Assembly (NCBI GenBank): GCA_964653095.1
Contig: CAZZEH010000019.1
Location: 6,458 to 70,457, forward strand
DNA: 64,000 bases
Source: JAMLHH01 sp964653095
GTDB lineage: Bacteria; Bacteroidota; Bacteroidia; Chitinophagales; JADIYW01
Direction: 5' to 3'
The notes below the pieces were generated by a model that did no database searches, was not told the DNA's origin, and worked only from the letters and a program-made list of their open reading frames with translations. Shown piece by piece: positions 9,359 through 17,920 of the stretch (its first letter is position 1; each line of letters begins with the position of its first letter). A program made the translations under genes and the position numbers.

Positions 9359-9771
9359 ATCTGTAATTTTTCAAGATATTCCTGCAGCAGAATGGTGGCA
9401 CTGACCGTATCAATCAAACTTTTATCCTGCCTTTTTTTCTTCTTCATTCCACTTTGTAGGATAGCATTTTGTGCCATCTTGCTGGTATATCTTTCGTCTA
9501 ACAATTCAATTTTTATGTCAGGAAACCAATGGTGCAGCTGTTCTTTGAATTGGTACACCATCTCAGTAGTTTCGCTTATTTCATTATTCAGTCTTTTGGG
9601 TTCTCCCAAAACTATAATCTCAATTTTCTCTCTGTCAATAATTTGAGTAAGAAAACTTTCCAGATTTGGAGTATTCACAGTACTGTGACCAAAAGCAAAT
9701 ATATTGGATTCGTCGCTTATTGCGACCCCTGTCCTTTTTTTGCCGTAGTCCAACGCTAAAATTTTGCCCAC
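9355..9771 (-). CDS. ruvX: YqgF/RuvX family pre-16S rRNA processing nuclease or Holliday junction resolvase-like protein
   Basis: A 138-residue RNase H-fold protein. It has LALDYGKKRTGVAISD at the N-terminus (catalytic Asp in the first strand), GEPKRLNN in the middle and LLDERYTSKMA near residue 95, all typical of YqgF. The family matures the 5' end of 16S rRNA in E. coli and was first proposed as a Holliday-junction resolvase. The start is GTG at 9771, giving the usual MGKILALDYG opening. It overlaps def by 4 bp. Confidence 0.94.
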   Translation of the reverse strand: MGKILALDYGKKRTGVAISDESNIFAFGHSTVNTPNLESFLTQIIDREKIEIIVLGEPKRLNNEISETTEMVYQFKEQLHHWFPDIKIELLDERYTSKMAQNAILQSGMKKKKRQDKSLIDTVSATILLQEYLEKLQI

Positions 9772-9819
9772 TCCGAATATTATCGGTACAAAGTTAGCAA
9801 AACAAATGCCTTAGTTATG

Positions 9820-10338
9820 TCAGTCGTTTGGAATAACTTTGACGGAGAAAGAAACTTTTGTCACGGACGGATTGGTATTGGCTATAATTGTAACTTCTTT
9901 GTTGTTGACACCCAAACGACCCTTGGAATCAAATTCTATATCTATGTAGCCAAATTCGCCCGGAGCTACAGGAATTTTGGAATAATTTGGTACCGTACAG
10001 CCACAGCTTCCTTTGGCAGACTGAATAATCAGCGGTTCGTGTCCGGTATTTTTAAATTCAAACGAGTGCCTGACTTTATCACCTTCTTTTGCTTCGCCCA
10101 AGTCAATCTTTGGCTCGGAATACGTAATTCTCGTAATCGGCATATTGGTCAATTGTCCATTGTCCAAGATTACCTGTTCGAAAGTATTTCCATTCTCATC
10201 TGTAAAAGATTCGCCAAAATCACTCCCGGTAACTTTTTTAATAATATCGGTTTTTTGACTTAGCTTTTCATCTTCCTTGCATGAAAACACTGAAATAAGT
10301 AATAGAAAAATGCAGCTTACTGATATTAGATTTCTCAT
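9820..10338 (-). CDS. DUF1573 domain-containing lipoprotein
   Basis: The preferred start is the ATG at 10338, which gives a clean lipoprotein signal (LLLISVFSC, lipobox Cys about residue 20). An upstream in-frame start at 10374 only adds a charged stretch. The mature protein contains a DUF1573 immunoglobulin-like domain: the pattern HSFEFKNTG, then SCGCTVP, then PGEFGYIDIEF. DUF1573 is abundant in Bacteroidota surface and periplasmic proteins and its function is undefined. It is about 50 bp upstream of ruvX on the same strand and could be cotranscribed. Confidence 0.88.
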   Translation of the reverse strand: MRNLISVSCIFLLLISVFSCKEDEKLSQKTDIIKKVTGSDFGESFTDENGNTFEQVILDNGQLTNMPITRITYSEPKIDLGEAKEGDKVRHSFEFKNTGHEPLIIQSAKGSCGCTVPNYSKIPVAPGEFGYIDIEFDSKGRLGVNNKEVTIIANTNPSVTKVSFSVKVIPND

Positions 10339-10565
10339 TATTCTTTTTTTGTAAAAATAATACTGTGTCCGCAATTTGCTAATTTATTATAAATATTTTA
10401 CAGATTATATGAATGTAAATCAAAATTTGAGTGGCTCTTAACCGTAAATCAAAAGCAACCAGAGTCCGGAAGAATAAAAATCATTTAAAATTTACAGCGG
10501 TTTTACATTCATTTGAGTAGTTTTATTGCAAAATAACCTGTCACCCGCGGGTAATATTGATTTAA

Positions 10566-11951
10566 ATGAACAGAGAAATTATGGACTTTATAAAACCGAC
10601 GATAGAGCAAAACAAAGACAGATATATTCATGAACTTATAGAATTATTGAAAATTCCATCAGTTAGCGCAGATCCTGCATTTAAAGAAGATGTACTGAAG
10701 GCAGCTTCCTTTGTTCAGGAGAAATTAAAACAGGCAGGACTAAATAAAGTGGAAATCTGTCCTACCCCCGGCCATCCTATAGTATATGGTGAAAAAATAA
10801 TCGACAAAACGCTTCCTACCGTATTGATATACGGGCATTATGATGTGCAGCCGGCAGACCCGTATGAGTTGTGGGATTCTCCTCCGTTTGAACCGATTAT
10901 CAGGGATGGAATTATTTATGCCAGAGGAGCATCTGACGATAAAGGGCAGTTTTATATGCATGTCAAAGCGATAGAAATGTTAATTGCACAGAATGCATTA
11001 CCCTGTAATGTAAAATTTATGATTGAGGGAGAAGAAGAAGTCGGTTCTGCAAGCCTTAAAGGATTCCTTCAGGAAAATAAGGAAAAACTGTCGTGTGATG
11101 TGGTGTTAGTGTCTGACACTTCCATGATAGGCAATGACATTCCGTCTATTACGGTAGGATTGAGAGGCTTGTCTTATATGGAAGTGGAAGTGACCGGTCC
11201 AAACCGAGATTTGCATTCGGGTGTTTACGGAGGGGCTGTCGCCAATCCGATAAACGTATTATGCAGCATGATTGCAAAGCTTACAGATGAGGAAGGGAGA
11301 ATTACTATAGATGGTTTTTATGATGAAGTAGTTGAATTGACTGATGAAGAAAGAAAAGCCATTAACAGCATACCTTTCTCAGAAGAAGCTTATGCAAAAG
11401 ATTTGAATGTGAATACAACCTGGGGCGAAAAAGGATATTCTACTATAGAACGTGCTTCGACCAGACCCACATTGGATGTAAATGGTATTTGGGGCGGATA
11501 CATAGGTGACGGAGCTAAAACTGTGTTACCGTCCAAAGCGTATGCAAAAATTTCCATGAGATTGGTTCCTAATCAGCAATCCGAAAAAATTTCAGAATTA
11601 TTTGAGAAATATTTTAAAGCATTGGCACCAAAAAGTGTGAAAGTAAAAGTCAGCCATCATCATGGCGGAGAGCCGGCAGTGGTTCCCGCAGATTCCAAAG
11701 AATATCGGGCGGCAGAAAAAGCAATGGAAACGACCTTTGGCATTCGACCGGTTCCGCAGCGGGGAGGAGGCAGCATCCCGATAGTAGCTTTATTTGAAAG
11801 TATATTGGGAGTCAAAACAGTTTTGATGGGTTTTGGCCTGGATTCGGATGATATTCATTCTCCCAATGAGCATTACGGTATTTTTAATTACCTCAAAGGA
11901 ATTGAAACAATACCCTATTTTCTGAAATATTATTCGGAGGATAAAAAGTAA
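10566..11951 (+). CDS. M20 family metallopeptidase (dipeptidase)
   Basis: A 461-residue cytosolic di-zinc exopeptidase of the ArgE/DapE/CPG2 class. Visible motifs are YGHYDVQPADP (His91, Asp93), YARGASDDKGQ (Asp at about 124), EGEEEVGS at 154-161 with the catalytic and bridging glutamates, and a C-terminal GGSIP with a metal-site His in SPNEHYG. The insert between the metal motifs is the usual dimerisation domain. It most resembles the M20 dipeptidases that hydrolyse short peptides. The exact substrate cannot be read. It is a single-gene unit with a hairpin-T-run just downstream. Confidence 0.92.
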   Translation: MNREIMDFIKPTIEQNKDRYIHELIELLKIPSVSADPAFKEDVLKAASFVQEKLKQAGLNKVEICPTPGHPIVYGEKIIDKTLPTVLIYGHYDVQPADPYELWDSPPFEPIIRDGIIYARGASDDKGQFYMHVKAIEMLIAQNALPCNVKFMIEGEEEVGSASLKGFLQENKEKLSCDVVLVSDTSMIGNDIPSITVGLRGLSYMEVEVTGPNRDLHSGVYGGAVANPINVLCSMIAKLTDEEGRITIDGFYDEVVELTDEERKAINSIPFSEEAYAKDLNVNTTWGEKGYSTIERASTRPTLDVNGIWGGYIGDGAKTVLPSKAYAKISMRLVPNQQSEKISELFEKYFKALAPKSVKVKVSHHHGGEPAVVPADSKEYRAAEKAMETTFGIRPVPQRGGGSIPIVALFESILGVKTVLMGFGLDSDDIHSPNEHYGIFNYLKGIETIPYFLKYYSEDKK

Positions 11952-11969
11952 AATATTCATCTGCTTTTT

Positions 11970-11989
11970 GAATGCACGCATTCTTTTTT
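11970..11989 (+). terminator. short rho-independent-like terminator after the M20 peptidase
   Basis: A compact GAATG/CATTC stem with a four-base loop is followed at once by six T residues (11984-11989), 19 bp after the stop. The stem is short, so efficiency is uncertain. Confidence 0.5.
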
Positions 11990-12095
11990 GTGAAAAGAAC
12001 CTTTTCTAACGGTTTTCGGTTACTTTTTTTCAAAATATGAGTGATTAACGTTTCTTTTTTTATTTCTAATCTCTAAATTAGTGCAAATTAAAATA

Positions 12096-13814
12096 ATGAG
12101 AACACGCAATTTTTACATTTTACTGCTTTTAGCAATTTTTTTTCTTCCTCAAAAATCACAGGCGCAAATAGGTGATGTCGATGGCGAAAATACTGTCAGG
12201 ATTATGCTTGTGGGGGACAGTTGGGCTAACTTTATGTGGACATACCGATCCATGACTCAGGCATTGATCCAGAACGGCTTTGCCGATATAAAGGATAATG
12301 GTCAATATACTGCTATTGTGAGCATGCAGGCAGAAACATGGGCTTCTGAAGGCTGGATTGATCTTATTAAAAGGCGAGTCAGACAGTTGACAGATGTAGA
12401 TGTGTATGTCATCTTTATAGGCGGCAATGATGTGGTGTGGAAATGGCGGCGGGACCAGCCTGCAGATATATTGCTTCCGTATGCGGATGAGATGCTGATG
12501 TACACAGATGCAATTATTGACACCATACTCTCTATGAGTCCGAATGCTCAAATCGTGATAGGAAGCTATGATTATGTAAATTTTGCAGAAAGCATGCAGG
12601 TGGACTGGAATCCATACTACGAACAATGGGAGAAATTTGGTTTTGCTCCGCCTAAAATGCTTAATGAAGCATTGAGATATTTTGAAGATTACAGAACGGA
12701 ATATTATCAGCAGAAAAACAATCCGAATATTCATTTTATCAACAATCTGGGCGTGCTGCAGTATTACGGAGGTTATCCGACACCTTCCATTTATGAGCCA
12801 TTTGGAACTTTTGAGCCTAAAACTGTACCGTTACCTTATGGTGACGACAGATATCCGAGTCATCCTAACTATATGAGTAATTACTTGGATATCGTTCCGG
12901 ACGCATTCCATTTGAACGATATTGGTTATCAGTTTATAGGGCATAATATGATAAGAACATTTATCAATGATTATTTGAGAAAGGATTTTAATTATTCATT
13001 TACCACCAAAGGAGATAAAGATGGCTGGGTTTCGCAAAACGGTTTGGCAGAGCAGGGAAATGGAGGAAGAATAGGAAAAAAGGATAAAGATCACTATGCA
13101 AGTATCTTTACTTTTAATACCAGCAATTTTCCGGAAGGTGTCACAATTGATAAAGGTTCTTTGTACATAGCAAGGCAGTTTGGTGAAAGCCGATTGAGTG
13201 AAAGCGGGGGAGACAAGATTACGATAGAAATGAAAGTTGGACACTTTGGCTCAGGTACATCAGTTAAGCCGGAAGATTATTCTGCACCGGCCGATTTTAC
13301 AGAAGTTGGAAGAATTGTTGGTAATCTCAATCGGGACGAATACAAGCTTAGAGTAGATTTGTCACCGGAAGTCTTGGAAGCCATAGCTTCGGCAGAGCAA
13401 ATACAGTTTAGAGTAAAAGCAAATTTCGCTAAAGAACCAAGTAAAAACAAGTACTATGATTTGTTTGGGGGCGAAACTGAGGACAAGTATTGGGCACCAA
13501 CTTTGGATTTGATTATGTCAGAAGTACCTACTGTTTCGACCGGTATTAAAAATGCAGAAGTCAAACCTTTGATGATTTACCCGAACCCGGCTTCAGATAT
13601 GTTGAATGTTGAATTACCGAATGAATTCGGACAAGGACAGCTTAAGTTTGCTCTGATCAACTCTTTGGGCAGCGTGGTTAAGTCCTGGACATCAGAAAAA
13701 GTGAATGCAGCAAGAGAAGTTATTAGTTTGGAAGGCATCCCGGCAGGTGTGTATAATCTGTCGATTACGGACGGAAAACTAATGAGAGGAGCAAATCTGA
13801 TAGTACACAATTAA
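12096..13814 (+). CDS. secreted SGNH/GDSL-type hydrolase with T9SS type A sorting domain
   Basis: The ATG at 12096 opens a Sec signal (FYILLLLAIFFLP, cleavage near SQAQ). A GTG at 12081 is in frame but unlikely. The N-terminal half shows SGNH blocks: GDSW with nucleophile Ser at about residue 42, GGNDVVW (block III) and DAFHLND (block V Asp-His). A beta-rich middle follows, then a C-terminal T9SS type A domain beginning YPNPASD and ending with GVYNLSI and a short tail. This predicts an exported esterase or carbohydrate esterase attached to or released from the surface. The substrate is unknown. Length is about 572 residues. Confidence 0.88.
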   Translation: MRTRNFYILLLLAIFFLPQKSQAQIGDVDGENTVRIMLVGDSWANFMWTYRSMTQALIQNGFADIKDNGQYTAIVSMQAETWASEGWIDLIKRRVRQLTDVDVYVIFIGGNDVVWKWRRDQPADILLPYADEMLMYTDAIIDTILSMSPNAQIVIGSYDYVNFAESMQVDWNPYYEQWEKFGFAPPKMLNEALRYFEDYRTEYYQQKNNPNIHFINNLGVLQYYGGYPTPSIYEPFGTFEPKTVPLPYGDDRYPSHPNYMSNYLDIVPDAFHLNDIGYQFIGHNMIRTFINDYLRKDFNYSFTTKGDKDGWVSQNGLAEQGNGGRIGKKDKDHYASIFTFNTSNFPEGVTIDKGSLYIARQFGESRLSESGGDKITIEMKVGHFGSGTSVKPEDYSAPADFTEVGRIVGNLNRDEYKLRVDLSPEVLEAIASAEQIQFRVKANFAKEPSKNKYYDLFGGETEDKYWAPTLDLIMSEVPTVSTGIKNAEVKPLMIYPNPASDMLNVELPNEFGQGQLKFALINSLGSVVKSWTSEKVNAAREVISLEGIPAGVYNLSITDGKLMRGANLIVHN

Positions 13815-14241
13815 GTATCTCTCGTAGTTAAATTACTGTTGTGAGTACTTACGAGTTTTAAAAGTTTCTAATAGCCTAAGTTTTGTAAAACATTTTCAGT
13901 CTGTGCCTATAGAGTGAAAGTAATTTGCCGTAACTTTTTTGCGGTCATCATATCTTTTCAGGCTCTGTACGAGTGGAAAGAGATGTTTGAATGACAGATT
14001 GAGCAGGAAAGTTGAAGAAATAAAATCAGCAGACGTTGAGGATATAAAAATCTGGTACCGAAAGAATAAAATTTACGTTCGTACTGTCAGATTATTTCAG
14101 TACGATAGATAAGAATTACACTTACCCTCACTTATATAGATTGAGTATAAAGAAGGGTTTGAGGTGGTTTTTTTATTTGAAATACTCATAAATTCCTTGT
14201 GGAAAAGCTAACTTTGTGCCGTCTTATAAAGAATTCTCAAT
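13815..14241. other. 427-bp intergenic region before sdhC
   Basis: No coding frame or RNA gene was recognised. Its notable content is an imperfect hairpin at about 14119-14166 (CAC/GTG ends, CCCT/AGGG and TTATA/TATAA pairings) followed by GTTTTTTTATTTG. This could terminate transcription from the SGNH gene or lie in the sdh leader. A TAACTTTG element at 14209-14216 lies just before sdhC. The rest is AT-rich and unremarkable. Confidence 0.5.
14209..14216 (+). promoter_or_regulatory. candidate -7 element of the sdhCAB operon
   Basis: TAACTTTG matches the Bacteroidota primary-sigma -7 consensus TAnnTTTG and ends 25 bp before the sdhC ATG. No TTTG is found at the expected -33 distance, so this is a partial match only. 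Confidence 0.4.
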
Positions 14242-14940
14242 ATGGCACATACAAATTTTCTTACGTCTGCAATTGGCAAAAAAATTATAATGGCTGGAAC
14301 AGGCCTTTTTTTAATTCTCTTTTTGCTTATCCATTGTTATGCAAATTTTCAGATTTTTTTACCTGACGGAGAAGCCAGGTTTAATGAAATTGCACACTTT
14401 TTAGGAACCAATTTGGTCACAAGGCTGGCTGAGATTGGTCTTTTTGCTTTTTTTATCATGCATATAGTTCAGGGAATTATGCTGGAAATTCAAAATAAAG
14501 CGAAACGCCCGGTGAAATATGCTGTTATGCCGGGGAATAAAAATTCAAAATGGTATAGCCGTTCAATGGGACTTTTTGGTTCATTAGTATTAATATTCCT
14601 CATTATTCATTTAGCTCATTTTTGGGTGCCAAACCGCGCTTCACAGCTTACGGGTGGAGGTGAAATTGATTTGTATTCCAGAATGAATATGATTTTTCAA
14701 AATGGACCGGTCGTCATTATATATACTCTGGGTTGTATAGCATTGGGCTGGCATTTAGTGCATGGATTTTGGAGCGCTTTTCACACTTTAGGACTGAGCA
14801 GTATTAAGTACAAACCATTTATTCAGACAATCGGTTACGTAATTGCAGTAGTAATACCATTGGCGTTTATCTCTATGCCTGTCGCATTTTATTTTGGATG
14901 GGTAGAATCTATTCAGGTATTCTTTCAGTGGCTTTCATAA
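14242..14940 (+). CDS. sdhC: succinate dehydrogenase/fumarate reductase cytochrome b subunit
   Basis: A 232-residue inner-membrane subunit with five predicted helices. It anchors the flavoprotein and iron-sulfur subunits and passes electrons to or from quinone. Candidate haem-ligating histidines lie in LLIHCYANF (first helix), FIMHIVQG, LIIHLAHFW and GWHLVHGFW, the pattern of the di-haem b558 type found in Bacteroidota and Bacillus. It is first in the order C-A-B, 31 bp before sdhA, and no separate sdhD is present, as expected for this type. Direction (succinate oxidation or fumarate reduction) cannot be told from sequence. Confidence 0.95.
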   Translation: MAHTNFLTSAIGKKIIMAGTGLFLILFLLIHCYANFQIFLPDGEARFNEIAHFLGTNLVTRLAEIGLFAFFIMHIVQGIMLEIQNKAKRPVKYAVMPGNKNSKWYSRSMGLFGSLVLIFLIIHLAHFWVPNRASQLTGGGEIDLYSRMNMIFQNGPVVIIYTLGCIALGWHLVHGFWSAFHTLGLSSIKYKPFIQTIGYVIAVVIPLAFISMPVAFYFGWVESIQVFFQWLS

Positions 14941-14971
14941 ATATATTAATTCAACAAAATAAAATTAGACC

Positions 14972-16948
14972 ATGACTTTAATTTCAAAAGTACCTGCCGG
15001 ACCTTTAGCAGAAAAATGGACAAAATATAAGGAGAGTGCTAAATTAGTTAACCCGGCAAATAAGCGTCGAATTGACGTGATTGTAGTCGGAACCGGTTTG
15101 GCAGGTGCCTCTGCAGCAGCGAGTTTGGCAGAAATGGGGTATAATGTAAAAGTGTTTTTTTATCAGGATTCGGCGAGGAGAGCACACTCCATTGCCGCTC
15201 AGGGCGGCATCAATGCTTCCAAAAACTATCAGAATGACGGAGACTCCGACTATAGGCTTTACTATGACACTCTAAAAGGAGGAGATTACCGTTCACGTGA
15301 GGGCAATACTTATCGATTGGCGGAGTTGAGTGGAAATATTATTGATCAGTGTGTGGCGCAGGGAGTACCTTTCGCGCGTGAGTACGGAGGGTTATTGTCA
15401 AACCGTTCATTTGGCGGGGCGCAGGTTTCCCGCACATTTTATGCAGCCGGACAGACAGGACAGCAATTACTTTTGGGAGCTTATCAGGCGATGGAAAGGC
15501 AGGTAGCTCTTGGAAAAGTGACGTCTTATGCCCGTCATGAAATGATGGATTTGGTAGTTGTAGATGGCAAGGCAAGAGGTATTATAGCAAGAGATATGGT
15601 TACAGGAAAACTGGAACGTTTTTCAGGTCATGCGGTGTTACTATGTACCGGTGGATATGGAAACGTATTTTTCTTATCGACTAATGCTATGGGATGCAAT
15701 GTATCCGCTGCTTGGAAAGTTCATCAAAAAGGAGCGTATTTTGCTAATCCTTGTTTTGTGCAGGTGCACCCAACCTGTATTCCGGTGAGTGGTGATCATC
15801 AGTCTAAATTGACTCTGATGTCTGAATCATTGAGGAATGACGGTCGAATTTGGGTGCCTAAGAAAAAAGGAGATTCCAGAAGAGCAAATGATATACCGGA
15901 AGACGAAAGAGATTATTATCTGGAGCGCAGATATCCGGCATTTGGAAACTTAGTGCCGCGTGATGTAGCAAGTAGAAATGCAAAAGAAAGGTGTGATGCA
16001 GGTTATGGTGTGGGGACATCCAAACAGGCAGTCTATCTGGACTTTGCTTCGGCAATTGTCCGTTATGGGGCGATGGAGTGCCACAAACTTGGCATTCATG
16101 AGCCTACAGCAGAGCAGATTCGAAATGAGGGAGTAGAAGTAGTTCGTCAGAAATATGGGAATCTTTTCGAAATGTATGAAAAAATTACCGGAGAAAATCC
16201 TTACGAAGTACCTATGAGAATATATCCGGCCGTGCATTATACTATGGGGGGCATTTGGGTGGACTATGAACTGATGACCACTATACCCGGATTATATGCA
16301 TTGGGAGAAGCTAATTTTAGCGATCACGGTGCCAACAGACTTGGTGCGTCATCACTCATGCAGTGTCTTGCCGACGGATATTTTGTAATCCCCTATACAA
16401 TAGCAAATTTCCTCTCAAATGAAATCAGAACGGGAGCTGTTCCGACAGATTTACCGGAGTTTGAAGCGGCAGAAAAAGAAGTAAGTGACTTCTTGGATAA
16501 ACTCTATAATATAAAGGGAAAACATTCAGTAGATCATTTCCATAAGCGTTTGGGTAAAATAATGTGGGATAAATGCGGTATTGCCAGAAATGAGCAGGGA
16601 CTCGCTGAAGCCATTGAAGAGATTCGGGCTCTGCGCAAAGAGTTTTGGCAGGATTTATTTATACCGGGCGACAGAGATGGTATGAATATAGAGTTAGACA
16701 AAGCACACAGAGTAGCAGATTTTATGGAGTTGGGAGAACTGATGTGCATTGATGCACTTCACAGACAAGAGAGCTGTGGCTGTCATTTCCGTGAAGAATC
16801 ACAAACCGAAGAAGGAGAAGCTTTGCGTATTGATGAGGAGTTTTCTTATGTAGCTGCATGGGAGCTTACAGGCGAAAATGAATGGGAAATGCATAAAGAA
16901 GAACTGATTTTTGAATTTGATAAACCTACACAAAGGAATTATAAGTAA
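14972..16948 (+). CDS. sdhA: succinate dehydrogenase/fumarate reductase flavoprotein subunit
   Basis: A 658-residue FAD subunit that interconverts succinate and fumarate. The dinucleotide-binding loop VVGTGLAGASAAASL starts near residue 38. HSIAAQGGINA holds His72, the expected site of covalent FAD attachment. The capping-domain and active-site segments HPTCIP, YTMGG and GANRLGASSLMQ are intact. It lies between sdhC and sdhB, with 6 bp before sdhB, in one transcription unit. Base composition matches its neighbours. Confidence 0.97.
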   Translation: MTLISKVPAGPLAEKWTKYKESAKLVNPANKRRIDVIVVGTGLAGASAAASLAEMGYNVKVFFYQDSARRAHSIAAQGGINASKNYQNDGDSDYRLYYDTLKGGDYRSREGNTYRLAELSGNIIDQCVAQGVPFAREYGGLLSNRSFGGAQVSRTFYAAGQTGQQLLLGAYQAMERQVALGKVTSYARHEMMDLVVVDGKARGIIARDMVTGKLERFSGHAVLLCTGGYGNVFFLSTNAMGCNVSAAWKVHQKGAYFANPCFVQVHPTCIPVSGDHQSKLTLMSESLRNDGRIWVPKKKGDSRRANDIPEDERDYYLERRYPAFGNLVPRDVASRNAKERCDAGYGVGTSKQAVYLDFASAIVRYGAMECHKLGIHEPTAEQIRNEGVEVVRQKYGNLFEMYEKITGENPYEVPMRIYPAVHYTMGGIWVDYELMTTIPGLYALGEANFSDHGANRLGASSLMQCLADGYFVIPYTIANFLSNEIRTGAVPTDLPEFEAAEKEVSDFLDKLYNIKGKHSVDHFHKRLGKIMWDKCGIARNEQGLAEAIEEIRALRKEFWQDLFIPGDRDGMNIELDKAHRVADFMELGELMCIDALHRQESCGCHFREESQTEEGEALRIDEEFSYVAAWELTGENEWEMHKEELIFEFDKPTQRNYK

Positions 16949-16954
16949 TTAGCC

Positions 16955-17728
16955 ATGGAACATTATAATATGAATCTGACCCTGAAAGTATGGCGTCAGA
17001 AAAATGCAAAAGATAAAGGGCATTTTGAAACATTTAAAGTTGACAGCATTTCTTCGGAAATGTCTTTTTTGGAAATGTTTGATGTTTTAAATGAGCGCCT
17101 TATTTCAGAAGGGAAAGACCCTGTAGCTTTTGATCATGACTGTCGTGAAGGAATTTGCGGAGCATGCTCAATGTATATCAACGGACAACCTCATGGCCCG
17201 TGGGATCGTACCACGACCTGTCAGTTGCATATGCGGGCGTATAGAGATGGAGACACAATAGTAGTAGAACCATGGAGAGCAGGCGCATTCCCTGTCATTA
17301 AAGACCTGATGGTGGATAGAAGTGCGTTTGACAGAATTATTGAGGCTGGTGGATACGTTTCAGTTAATACAGGTAATGCGGTAGATGCCAACTCTATTCC
17401 TATCGAAAAACAGATGTTGGATAATGCATTTGACGCTGCGGCGTGTATTGGATGCGGGGCATGTGTGGCGGCCTGTAAAAACTCATCAGCCATGCTGTTC
17501 CTGTCCGCAAAAGTTGCTCAATTGGCACAGTTGCCGCAAGGTGAACCAGAACGCCATTCCAGAGTAATTAATATGGTGGATCAGATGGATAAAGAAGGAT
17601 TTGGAAGCTGTACCAACACAGGAGCCTGTGAGGCAGAGTGTCCAAAAGGGATATCTATTCAAAATATTGAGTTCTTGAATAAAGAATACAGAGGAGCTGT
17701 TTTGGCGAGAGATAAAATGGCAAAATAG
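16955..17728 (+). CDS. sdhB: succinate dehydrogenase/fumarate reductase iron-sulfur subunit
   Basis: A 257-residue electron-transfer subunit linking FAD to the membrane haems. The [2Fe-2S] ligands are Cys63, Cys68, Cys71 and Cys89. A four-cysteine group CIGCGACVAAC spans residues 164-174 and a third group lies at Cys219, Cys225 and Cys229 (CTNTGACEAEC), together accounting for the [4Fe-4S] and [3Fe-4S] centres. An alternative in-frame ATG at 16970 would trim five residues. Neither start has a strong ribosome-binding sequence. It is last in the sdhCAB operon, before a strong terminator. Confidence 0.96.
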   Translation: MEHYNMNLTLKVWRQKNAKDKGHFETFKVDSISSEMSFLEMFDVLNERLISEGKDPVAFDHDCREGICGACSMYINGQPHGPWDRTTTCQLHMRAYRDGDTIVVEPWRAGAFPVIKDLMVDRSAFDRIIEAGGYVSVNTGNAVDANSIPIEKQMLDNAFDAAACIGCGACVAACKNSSAMLFLSAKVAQLAQLPQGEPERHSRVINMVDQMDKEGFGSCTNTGACEAECPKGISIQNIEFLNKEYRGAVLARDKMAK

Positions 17729-17749
17729 TCATACTCTAAAGTAATCTGT

Positions 17750-17798
17750 AAAGCCTTTGTCGCAAATTGTAAGATTTACGGCGAAGGCTTTTACATTT
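17750..17798 (+). terminator. rho-independent terminator of sdhCAB
   Basis: Thirteen-base arms (17750-17762 AAAGCCTTTGTCG and 17779-17791) pair fully if two G-U pairs are allowed, around a 16-nt loop, and run into TTTTACATTTTA. It lies 22 bp after the sdhB stop. Confidence 0.85.
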
Positions 17799-17920
17799 TA
17801 AAACAGGAAAGGTAAAAATTAGCACAAATTATTGAATTGAATTGGCAGTAAAAGATAAATCTTAAGCATTTTCTGTATTTTACAATTGATTTTGAAAGAA
17901 TTTAAATCTTAACGCATATA

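Noticed and set aside
13815..14241. Search for tRNA or small RNA in the longest intergenic gap
   Set aside because: No cloverleaf, T-loop motif or CCA end could be found here or in other gaps.
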